A DNA stretch of 11,716 nt from JACVRW01 sp036009005 (lineage in GTDB: Bacteria; Actinomycetota; Thermoleophilia; Solirubrobacterales; Thermoleophilaceae), in assembly GCA_036009005.1 (NCBI GenBank), contig DASYMP010000066.1, positions 1-11,716 of the forward strand. Reading direction: 5' to 3'. The notes under the pieces were generated by a model, which was not told the DNA's origin, searched no databases, and saw only the letters and a list, made by a program, of their open reading frames with translations. Of this stretch, positions 5,705 through 11,716 are shown in pieces (within the stretch, counting starts at the first letter, position 1; each line of letters opens with the position of its first letter). The translations under genes were made by a program, and so were the position numbers.

Positions 5705-7756
5705 CTAGCCGCTCGTGTCCGGCTGAGCCAGGCCGGTCTTCTCACGGAGGCGGGCGCGGGCGTTCAGGAACAGCCCGCGCGCCGGCAGCGACTGCGGGTC
5801 GATGTAGATCGCGCCGCGGATCGTCTCGAGGGCGTGCTGGGGAGAATCGAGCGTGCCGAGCTGGAACGCGGCAAGCCGGTACCAGGTCTGCGGGTCCCCG
5901 GGAAACTTCAGCACGGCGATCTGGAGGCTGCGCTGCGCGGCCTCGAGGCGGTTGGCGCGCGCATCGATCGATGCCCGCACGAGCAGCGGGTCCGGGGTCA
6001 GCGGGTTGAGCTCCGCGGCGTCCTTCGTCCTCGCGAGCGCCTCGTCGAACTTCTTCTCGTCGGCGAGAGCGAGCGCGTCGTTTGTGGCCCGGTCGGATGC
6101 CTCGGGCTGCCAGATCGCCCAGGCCACGAGCAGCGCGGTCGCCACCGTCGCGAGCGCGGCCGCGATTCGTGGCGGAGACGGGCGCCAGCTGAACGGCGTC
6201 GCGCGTTCGCCGGGCTCGATGCCGTGCGGGCCGCGCCCGATCACGAACCCGGCCGCGATCAGCGCCATCAGCGCGGGGGCGGGGATGAACCAGGTCCAGT
6301 CGAGCAGCGACTGCACGCCGAAGACGACCGGAACGAGCAGCACGGTCACGAGCGCGATGCGCCCCGGGTCCCAGTCGCGCCGCGGCGCGGGGCCGTCGCC
6401 GTCGGGGCGCACGAGCCGGCGCGGCAGGAGGCCCGTCGCGCTCAGCGCGGCGAGCGACCACGCGAGGAACAGCAGCGTGCCGAGCGCCATCCCGACGACG
6501 CCGAGGTCGGCCATCGTCTGCGGGATCCATCCGTGCGCGTGGCGCGTGACCGACGCGTCCGTGCGGTGCCGCAGCCGGGCGACTGCGAACGCTCCCGCGC
6601 CGACGCCCTGGATGGGCCGGTCGTCGAACACGCGGAACGCCTCGCGCCAGTACTTGCCGCGCGACGAGGACAGCGCGAAGACGCGGTCGCCGCGCTCGCC
6701 GGGCGACACCTTCGTCTCGCTCGTGAGGTCGTGCACGCGGTCGCCGATGCCGCGGTCGCTGAACGCCACGGAGGTGAGCCCCGCGAGCGGCAGCAGGCAG
6801 GCCGCCGCGACCGCCGCGATGCCGACCCTCCGGCGCGCGCGCGCGGAGGGCACGTGCCGCATGGAGCCCGCCTCCACCGCCGCGCCGACCAGGATCAGCA
6901 GGACGAGCATGAGCAGCACGAGCGCGCCGAAGTCGCCGGCCACGCTCTGCTTGGCGGAGAGCGGCTGGAGCGTCTTCGTGAACGGGTCCTTCGACAGCGC
7001 CCAGGCGCCGACGCCCAGTGCGCCGACCAGCGGCAGCACGAGCACCGGCAGGCTCCGCAGCCTCAGCGGGACGAGCACGAACCAGGCGATCGCGCCGACG
7101 GCGGCGGCCGCCGCGGCGCCGCGCGACTGCGTCAGGATGATCACGAGGATCGACGCTCCCATGGCGGGATAGGCGAGCACGCGCGCGGTCGGGCTGCCGC
7201 CGCGTCGCGAGCCGAGCCACAGCGCGATGGGCGCGGCCATCGCGGCCACGCACCCCACCGCGTTCCAGTAGTCGAACGGCTGGCCGAGCCGGTTCGAGAC
7301 CTCGTTCTCGGCGAGCGCGCCGGGCCACACCCGTGAGGCGAGCGCGTAGATCACGGCCACCGACGCCGCGATCAGGATCCCCTCGAGCAGCTGCGGCGCG
7401 GCGCGCGGGATCAGCCGGGCGCCCACCACGGCCGCCGCGAAGACGCAGAGGTAGGTGAAGGTGCGTCCCGCCTCGACGTAGGTGAGCTCGGGCGAGATCG
7501 ACCACAACACGGACAGCGCGGTCAGGAGCGCGAAGAGTGCGAACAGGAGGAGCGTCGTGGTCCCGTGCGCGAGACCAGGGCGTCCCCAGAAGAGGGCCGC
7601 GGCGATGATCACGGCGCTCACGAGGACGAGCGCGACCTCGGTCACGGTCGTGCGCGTGAGCTCCGTGCCTCCCTCGGCTCCGAACGCGACGGCAATGAGG
7701 CCGCCGCCGAGTATCAGCGGGAGTGCTCTAGCTGCGACGGCCGATGAACGGAACAC
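5705..7756 (-). CDS. O-antigen ligase/polymerase (Wzy/WaaL-like) membrane protein with C-terminal TPR domain
   Basis: Protein of 683 residues, probably joining or polymerising lipid-linked polysaccharide on the outer face of the cytoplasmic membrane. Twelve or more hydrophobic spans lie between 11 and 549. LTQSRGAAAA (208-217) and a large outer loop (334-412) carry the Wzy_C-type signature: SSSRGKYWREAF (363-374), GVGAGAF (384-390) and RHAHGW (405-410), with candidate key residues Arg366, His406 and His408. After the last span (about 530-549) come about 130 soluble residues with TPR-like repeats (NPLTPDPLLVRASIDARANR at 584-603, and 611-660), which could bind a partner or chain. Polymerase and ligase cannot be told apart by sequence; with no lipid A core expected, polymerisation or attachment to another acceptor is inferred. 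The GTG start overlaps the upstream gene by 29 nt, implying coupling; the ribosome site is weak, so the exact start is uncertain. Confidence 0.88.
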   Translation of the reverse strand: MFRSSAVAARALPLILGGGLIAVAFGAEGGTELTRTTVTEVALVLVSAVIIAAALFWGRPGLAHGTTTLLLFALFALLTALSVLWSISPELTYVEAGRTFTYLCVFAAAVVGARLIPRAAPQLLEGILIAASVAVIYALASRVWPGALAENEVSNRLGQPFDYWNAVGCVAAMAAPIALWLGSRRGGSPTARVLAYPAMGASILVIILTQSRGAAAAAAVGAIAWFVLVPLRLRSLPVLVLPLVGALGVGAWALSKDPFTKTLQPLSAKQSVAGDFGALVLLMLVLLILVGAAVEAGSMRHVPSARARRRVGIAAVAAACLLPLAGLTSVAFSDRGIGDRVHDLTSETKVSPGERGDRVFALSSSRGKYWREAFRVFDDRPIQGVGAGAFAVARLRHRTDASVTRHAHGWIPQTMADLGVVGMALGTLLFLAWSLAALSATGLLPRRLVRPDGDGPAPRRDWDPGRIALVTVLLVPVVFGVQSLLDWTWFIPAPALMALIAAGFVIGRGPHGIEPGERATPFSWRPSPPRIAAALATVATALLVAWAIWQPEASDRATNDALALADEKKFDEALARTKDAAELNPLTPDPLLVRASIDARANRLEAAQRSLQIAVLKFPGDPQTWYRLAAFQLGTLDSPQHALETIRGAIYIDPQSLPARGLFLNARARLREKTGLAQPDTSG

Positions 7757-8315
7757 GCCAGCTCGGCATCTTTGACAGGAACCCGATCCGCGCGATGGCC
7801 GGCACGCGCTCCCGAAGCGAGCCGACGCCGCTCACCATCGCGAGGGCACACAGAAGGATCAGCGCGAGCAGCAGCGGCAGCGGCAGCTCGTTCGCGGCGC
7901 CGCGCAGGTTGAAGAACCCGCTGCCGTCGGGCTCGAGGCTGTTGCCGCCCACGTCGAGCTTGGGCTGCCCCTCGCCCGCGGCGATCGCGTTCAGGTCGGC
8001 GGCGTCCGTGGTTTGGGCCGCAGCCTCGCCGGCCGGGTCGGTGCCGCCGATGCCGGGGCTGCCGGTTCCACCACTCAGATCCGAACCGCCCTTGATCGCG
8101 CTGGCGATCACGTCGCGGCAGTCCGAGTACTCGTCGAGGTCGGCCGGGAGGTTGTTCCTCGCCCGGCGCAGCTCCGAGTTCGAGTACTTGGCGTCGAGCT
8201 TGCCGTCCTTGGCGCAGTCGCGGATCACCTGGTCCGCGCTCGCGGACGCGGTCGCCGGCAGCGCGAGCGCCATCAGCGCGCCAAGGATCAGCAGATGTCG
8301 GGCTGTACGAAACAC
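7728..8315 (-). CDS. Uncharacterised secreted, C-terminally membrane-anchored protein next to the ligase
   Basis: Protein of 195 residues. A signal peptide (1-27, ending ATASASA) precedes a small charged domain (28-75) bounded by Cys34 and Cys66, with DCAKDGKLDAKYSNSELRRA and NNLPADLDEYSDCRDVI as its distinctive parts; the two cysteines could form a disulfide. A flexible Gly/Asp/Ala-rich linker follows (77-135), then a hydrophobic span (PLPLLLALILLCALAMVSGV, 145-164) and a basic tail of about 30 residues, so the topology should be domain outside, tail inside. I do not assign a named family; similar small secreted domains seem familiar from Thermoleophilia, but that is recollection and not verified. 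The gene precedes the ligase in the same direction and overlaps it by 29 nt, so a joint function in glycan export or attachment is inferred. The GTG start is supported mainly by the signal peptide; no ribosome site is seen. Confidence 0.75.
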   Translation of the reverse strand: MFRTARHLLILGALMALALPATASASADQVIRDCAKDGKLDAKYSNSELRRARNNLPADLDEYSDCRDVIASAIKGGSDLSGGTGSPGIGGTDPAGEAAAQTTDAADLNAIAAGEGQPKLDVGGNSLEPDGSGFFNLRGAANELPLPLLLALILLCALAMVSGVGSLRERVPAIARIGFLSKMPSWRVPFIGRRS

Positions 8316-8364
8316 AGGTGAATGGGGGTTCCGTGGAGCGGCCTCGGCAGGCGGCCGCCCAGCG

Positions 8365-8394
8365 ACGCTAGCAATTGATGTGCCTATTTCTCAG
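8365..8394 (-). promoter_or_regulatory. Possible promoter of the secreted protein-ligase operon
   Basis: On the minus strand CTGAGA (8394-8389) and TAGCGT (8370-8365) are 18 bp apart, resembling a sigma-70-type -35 (4 of 6 to TTGACA) and a TANNNT -10. They sit in the most AT-rich part of the 124-bp gap before the divergent glycosyltransferase. The start would be about 43 bases before GTG 8315. An 8-bp palindrome, AAACGTTT (8401-8408), lies just upstream of the -35 box and between the two divergent genes. Confidence 0.35.
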
Positions 8395-8439
8395 ATCCCT
8401 AAACGTTTGTGACCCGCCGCATAAGGCAAAGTTGCGGCC

Positions 8440-9555
8440 GTGCCGCCGCGTGTCGCAATCGTCCCTCCCGTCCCGGTCCCCTACCGCGAGCCTCTTTTCC
8501 GGGCGCTGGCGCAGCGGGGGGAGGTCGACCCTCATGTGATCTACCTGTCGGGGAGCCAGGCCGGCTGGGACCAGCCGGCCGACTGGTTCGCGGCCGCGGA
8601 CGGCTACTCGAGCGAGCTGCTCTCGGCGTGGCAGCGCTCGCGCGCCGGGCGCGCGCCCGTGACGGTGGCGCGCGGGCTCGGCCCGGCCCTGTCGCGCTCG
8701 CGGGCCGAGTGCGTGGTGAGCTGGGAGTTCGGGCCCGCGACGCTGCGGGCGCTCGCGTGGGGGCGGCGGCGGCGTGTACCGGTGCTGGTGTTCAGCGAGC
8801 TGACGGGGTGGAGCGACGCCGCGCTCGGCGACCTCCAACGGCGCGTGCATCGCGCGCTGGCGCCGCGCGTCGACGGCTTCGTGGTGGCCTCGTCGCAGGG
8901 GGCTGGGCGGCTGCGCGCCATGGGCGTCCAGGCGGATCGCATCGAGGTGGCGCTCCAGAGCGCGGACGTGGCTGCGCTGCGTGCGGCTCGGCCGCCGCGT
9001 GCGGGTGGTCGGCCGGTGCGCGTGCTCGCGGTGGCGAGGCTGGTGCCCGACAAGAACCTGGACGCTCTGCTCGACGCGTTCGCCGGCGCCGGCTTTGCGG
9101 AGGGGGAGGCGGAGCTCGAGCTGCGCGGAAGCGGGTCGCTCGAGCCGGAGCTCCGGGCCCGGGCCGAGCGGCTCGGGGCCGCCGTGACGTTCCCGGGGCC
9201 GGTACCGCCCGGAGAGCTCGGCGCGGTCTACGCGGGCGCGGATGCGCTCGCGCTCGTGAGCACGTACGAGCCGTTCGGCGTCACGCTGCGCGAGGGCGCG
9301 GCAGCCGGTCTGCCGCTGATCGCCTCGGAGCGCGCGGGCGCGGTCGGTGACGTCGCTGTGGACGGCGAGAACGCGCTCGTGATCGCCCCGGACGACCGCG
9401 CGCAGATCGTGGCGGCGCTCCGCCGGGTGGTGCGCGAGCCGGATCTCCGCGAGCGCCTGGCCGCCGGCAGCCTGGCCGTAACGGCGCGCCACCCGCCGGA
9501 GGCGGACGCCGAGGCCTGGGAGCGCGCGATCCTCCGGGCGACGGGGGTCCGTTAG
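8440..9555 (+). CDS. GT4-type glycosyltransferase
   Basis: Retaining GT-B glycosyltransferase, 371 residues, a normal length, predicted cytoplasmic or membrane-associated. The N-terminal acceptor half begins RVAIVPPVPVPYREPLFRAL (4-23). The C-terminal donor half begins at VRVLAVARLVPDKNLDALLD (193-212), with Arg200 and Lys205 in the usual phosphate-binding places, and has the E-x7-E motif Glu277 to Glu285 in YEPFGVTLREGAAAGLP. Donor and acceptor sugars cannot be predicted. It is the only plus-strand gene in the right part of the locus and has its own upstream region, shared divergently with the secreted-protein operon; no clear ribosome site precedes GTG 8440. Its TAG stop overlaps the stop of the converging glycosyltransferase, so no separate terminator fits between them. 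Inferred role: adding one sugar of the repeat unit. Confidence 0.9.
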   Translation: MPPRVAIVPPVPVPYREPLFRALAQRGEVDPHVIYLSGSQAGWDQPADWFAAADGYSSELLSAWQRSRAGRAPVTVARGLGPALSRSRAECVVSWEFGPATLRALAWGRRRRVPVLVFSELTGWSDAALGDLQRRVHRALAPRVDGFVVASSQGAGRLRAMGVQADRIEVALQSADVAALRAARPPRAGGRPVRVLAVARLVPDKNLDALLDAFAGAGFAEGEAELELRGSGSLEPELRARAERLGAAVTFPGPVPPGELGAVYAGADALALVSTYEPFGVTLREGAAAGLPLIASERAGAVGDVAVDGENALVIAPDDRAQIVAALRRVVREPDLRERLAAGSLAVTARHPPEADAEAWERAILRATGVR

Positions 9556-10601
9556 CCGAGCAGCGCCGGCACGAGCTCGTCGCTGACCGTCGCCTGCACG
9601 GCGTCCGAGCGATACGGCCGCAGGAGCTCTGCCGCGCGCGCCCGGTACGCCGTGGCCGCGTCCTCGGAGAGCTCGAACGCCGCGGCGATGGCCGGCGCGA
9701 GCGCGGCGGCATCGATCGCGCCGGCCACGAGCGAGGGGTCGAGCCGGCGCGCCAGCCGCGCTCCTTCGTAGGGGCCGCCGGAGGGCACAGTGGCGAGCAG
9801 CGCCCCGTCGGCGAGCGCCTCGAGCGGCGCTTGCCCCCAGTCCTCCCAGCGCGCACCGTGCACGAACAGCTGGGCGTGGCGCAGGCGCGCGCGGAACTCG
9901 GAAGCGGGCACGGTTCCACGCAGATCGAGCGAGTCCGGCTCGGGGACGCCGCTGCGGCGCAGGTGCGAGCGCGCCCAGCCGGGATCGAGCCCGTAGACCT
10001 CGAGCCGGGCGCCCTCCGGTGCGCCGGACGCCCAGGCACCCACGACGATCTCGAGCCCCTTCGCCTTCGGGTCCGAGACATACGCCACGGCGACGCGCTC
10101 GCGGGTGGGATCGGAATCCGGCGGCGAGGGGTCGATCGGCGGCGACACGACGATCGCGCGCGCCGCGCCGTCCGGCAGCGCCTCCGCGCCGGCGACGCTG
10201 AACGGGATCGTGACGAGGGCGCGGCTCATCGCTCGCCGCTCGAGCGTGTGCAGCAGCGCGTTCCGCGCTCCGGGCCTGTTGACGCGCGCGGGCGCGTCGA
10301 AGCGCACGGCGTACGGGATCGGCAGGGCCGGCAGCAGCATCGCGGCGGTGGTGGAGGAGACGATCAGCGCCCGCGGCTCGAAGCGCTCGACGGCTGTCCG
10401 CACGGCGCGGCGAGCCGCGTGCATCTCCACGAGGTCGTTGATCGGATAGCCGCGGCGAAGGCGGTCGGCCGCGCCGCGCCCGACCGCCACGATCTCCGTG
10501 GAGGCACCGGCTCGCTCCAGCTGGCCCGCCAGCGTCTCGTCGGCCACTCGCCAGCCGAGCGTCGTGCCGAGCGAGACGAGCAGGACGTCAGGCCTGGCCA
10601 C
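9552..10601 (-). CDS. GT4-like glycosyltransferase, divergent
   Basis: Protein of 349 residues with a GT-B layout. The N-terminal half starts RPDVLLVSLGTTLGWRVADE (3-22). The donor half includes VAVAYVSDPKAKGLEIVVGA (170-189), VYGLDPGWARSHLRRSG (202-218), and the E-x7-E motif Glu253 to Glu261 in WEDWGQAPLEALADG. It is less canonical than its neighbours: the usual donor-binding Arg/Lys block reads VSDPKAKG without the common R-x4-K form. Start GTG 10601 is well supported by GAGGAGG nine bases upstream, located inside the preceding gene, which it overlaps by 14 nt, so the two glycosyltransferases form a coupled pair. Its TAA stop interleaves with the TAG of the converging gene. Inferred role: a further sugar transfer in the same glycan; the substrate is unknown. 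Confidence 0.83.
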   Translation of the reverse strand: MARPDVLLVSLGTTLGWRVADETLAGQLERAGASTEIVAVGRGAADRLRRGYPINDLVEMHAARRAVRTAVERFEPRALIVSSTTAAMLLPALPIPYAVRFDAPARVNRPGARNALLHTLERRAMSRALVTIPFSVAGAEALPDGAARAIVVSPPIDPSPPDSDPTRERVAVAYVSDPKAKGLEIVVGAWASGAPEGARLEVYGLDPGWARSHLRRSGVPEPDSLDLRGTVPASEFRARLRHAQLFVHGARWEDWGQAPLEALADGALLATVPSGGPYEGARLARRLDPSLVAGAIDAAALAPAIAAAFELSEDAATAYRARAAELLRPYRSDAVQATVSDELVPALLG

Positions 10602-11682
10602 GCCGAATCGCCTCCTCGAAGGCGTGCTCGTAGCGCTCGACCATGCGCTCGCCGGTGAAGTGCTCGCGCTGGCGCCGCCTGCCGTCGGCGCCCATCGCGT
10701 CGGCGCGCGCGGGATCGGCGGCGAGCGCGAGCAGGGCGCGGGTCAGGGCGGCCACGTCGCCTGGAGGGACGACCAGGCCTGTCTCGCCGTCGGACACGAG
10801 GTCGGGTACGCCGCCCACGTCGGTGGCGACCACCGGCCGTGCCAGCGCCATCGCCTCGATGATGCTCATCGGAAGCGCCTCGGCCTCGCTCGGGAGGCAC
10901 ATCACCCCGGCGGCGGCGATCAGCTCGAGCGCGTCCCGGCGCGCGCCGAGCAGCGTCACGCCGTGCCTGGCGGCCGCCGGGGCGAGCCGCTCGCGCTCCG
11001 GCCCCTCGCCGGCCACGAAGCCGCGGACCGCCGCGTTCTCGCGCCGTGCGGCGCCCACCGCCTCGACGAACAGGTCAACGCGCTTCTCCGGCCGCAGCCC
11101 GGCCACGCAGAGGGCGCTGAATCCGTCACCCCCGAGCTCGGGCGAGGGGGTGACCGCGTCGACATCGCCGGCGAACACCCCGTTCGGAATCACCTCGATA
11201 CGGCCGCGCGGGTACCCCAGCGCCTCGAGCGGCGCGACCTGTCGCGTCGTCACGGCGACCACCTCGTCGATCGCGCGCGCCACGAGCCGGGTGAGAGCGC
11301 GCTGGTGGGGCCGGGGCGGCACGAGCCGGCCCGCCGGGGTGAGCGGCGTGTGCTCGTTGTAGACGTGCACGGCTCGCGAGCGCCGCGCTATCGCCTCGCC
11401 CATGAGCTGCCCGCTCACGCCGCGCGTGACCACCGCGTCGGGACCGAACGCGGCGGCCGCGGACATGGCTCGGCGCAGGCCGCGCGGGTCCACACGCCTG
11501 CTCAGGCCGAGGCACTCCGCAGGCACTCCGCGCGCCTCGACCTCGTCGAAGAACGGCCCCCTGGCGGCGAGCGTGAGCAGCTTCACCTCGGCGCCCCGCT
11601 CGGCAAGCGCCGGAATCAGGGTGGCCCAGTGGCGCTCCGCGCCGCCGGTGCGCATGTCCGGGCACAGAAACAGGAGCCGCAT
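10588..11682 (-). CDS. GT4 family glycosyltransferase
   Basis: Retaining GT-B glycosyltransferase, 364 residues, full length. The N-terminus MRLLFLCPDMRTGGAERHWA (1-20) has the GGAE loop typical of GT4 enzymes. IEVIPNGV (162-169) marks the linker, AGLRPEKRVDLFVEAV (194-209) holds Arg197 and Lys200, and SEAEALPMSIIEAMALARPV (265-284) carries the E-x7-E motif Glu268 to Glu276. DVGGVPDLVSDGETGLVVPPGD (288-309) follows, as expected for donor binding. ATG 11682 starts exactly at the conserved first strand; only a G-rich stretch precedes it. The downstream glycosyltransferase overlaps it by 14 nt. A possible TGA one base before this ATG suggests it is also coupled to a gene further right. Inferred role: sugar addition in the surface polysaccharide; the specific sugar cannot be read. 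Confidence 0.95.
   Translation of the reverse strand: MRLLFLCPDMRTGGAERHWATLIPALAERGAEVKLLTLAARGPFFDEVEARGVPAECLGLSRRVDPRGLRRAMSAAAAFGPDAVVTRGVSGQLMGEAIARRSRAVHVYNEHTPLTPAGRLVPPRPHQRALTRLVARAIDEVVAVTTRQVAPLEALGYPRGRIEVIPNGVFAGDVDAVTPSPELGGDGFSALCVAGLRPEKRVDLFVEAVGAARRENAAVRGFVAGEGPERERLAPAAARHGVTLLGARRDALELIAAAGVMCLPSEAEALPMSIIEAMALARPVVATDVGGVPDLVSDGETGLVVPPGDVAALTRALLALAADPARADAMGADGRRRQREHFTGERMVERYEHAFEEAIRRGQA
10611..10617 (-). promoter_or_regulatory. Strong ribosome binding site for the second glycosyltransferase of the pair
   Basis: GAGGAGG on the minus strand, nine bases before GTG 10601, one of the few strong Shine-Dalgarno sequences in this window. It lies within the end of the upstream glycosyltransferase coding region and supports an overlapping, coupled start. 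Confidence 0.7.
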
Positions 11683-11683
11683 G

Positions 11684-11716
11684 TCAGCCGCCCCGCCCGC
11701 GCGCCGTCCGGTGGGC
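11684..11716 (-). CDS. Possible last codons of the next gene to the right
   Basis: The minus strand has a TGA at 11686-11684, one base before the ATG of the glycosyltransferase, and the ten codons before it are open (AHRTARGRGG). This fits the tight gene packing of the locus, but ten codons of very GC-rich DNA are open by chance often enough that it is only a suggestion. Confidence 0.25.
   Translation of the reverse strand, partial: AHRTARGRGG

Noticed and set aside
5699..5712. GCGGC-GCTA-GCCGC hairpin between the converging methyltransferase and ligase stops, a possible bidirectional terminator.
   Set aside because: The stem has only five pairs, with no T-run on either side; such stems are frequent in this GC-rich sequence.
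5834..7336. Long open frame on the plus strand opposite the ligase, about 500 codons.
   Set aside because: Composition is dominated by Arg, His and Glu without motifs, and it is antisense to a convincing multi-span membrane protein.

Overview
The window is very GC-rich (codon third positions are almost all G or C), uses many GTG starts, often lacks Shine-Dalgarno sequences and packs genes tightly. Together with an archaeal-type methylmalonyl-CoA mutase, a MoaD-MoaE fusion, a sigma factor fused to a zinc-finger anti-sigma-like domain and an LPRTG surface protein, this points to an actinobacterium. The class Thermoleophilia (Solirubrobacter/Conexibacter-like) is the best guess; that placement is inferred from gene style, not from a marker gene.

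Left third (1-3494), metabolic and regulatory genes. A methylmalonyl-CoA mutase catalytic subunit runs off the left edge on the minus strand. Only 31 bp away, a MoaD-MoaE fusion (molybdopterin synthase) is read in the opposite direction, and the two small -10-like boxes between them suggest leaderless divergent transcription. Next come a TetR-family regulator that is a broken remnant (N-terminal HTH and C-terminal end kept, middle deleted, frame lost), a secreted/membrane LPRTG protein with an unusual cytoplasmic tail, and an ECF-type sigma factor carrying a zinc-finger domain, a probable membrane segment and a long Pro/Ala-rich tail.

Right two thirds (3653-11716), a surface-polysaccharide locus. 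It holds an initiating polyprenyl-phosphate sugar-1-phosphate transferase coupled by a 4-nt overlap to a SAM methyltransferase; an O-antigen ligase/polymerase-type membrane protein with C-terminal TPR repeats, overlapping an uncharacterised secreted membrane-anchored protein; and three GT4-type glycosyltransferases. The likely division of labour is initiation on the lipid carrier, sugar addition by the glycosyltransferases, methylation, then polymerisation or ligation outside the membrane. No flippase, chain-length regulator or nucleotide-sugar synthesis gene lies in the window, so the locus probably continues to the right, where a few codons of a further gene may be visible.

The sigma factor and the initiating transferase are divergent across 158 bp that contain a perfect 8-8-8 inverted repeat just before the transferase start. 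This is the clearest unexplained regulatory signal here. I saw no tRNA, rRNA, CRISPR array, insertion sequence or phage gene, and no stretch above 300 bp lacks a gene. I found no clear evidence of a wholly new system; the best leads are the sigma fusion, the inverted repeat, and the small secreted protein paired with the ligase.
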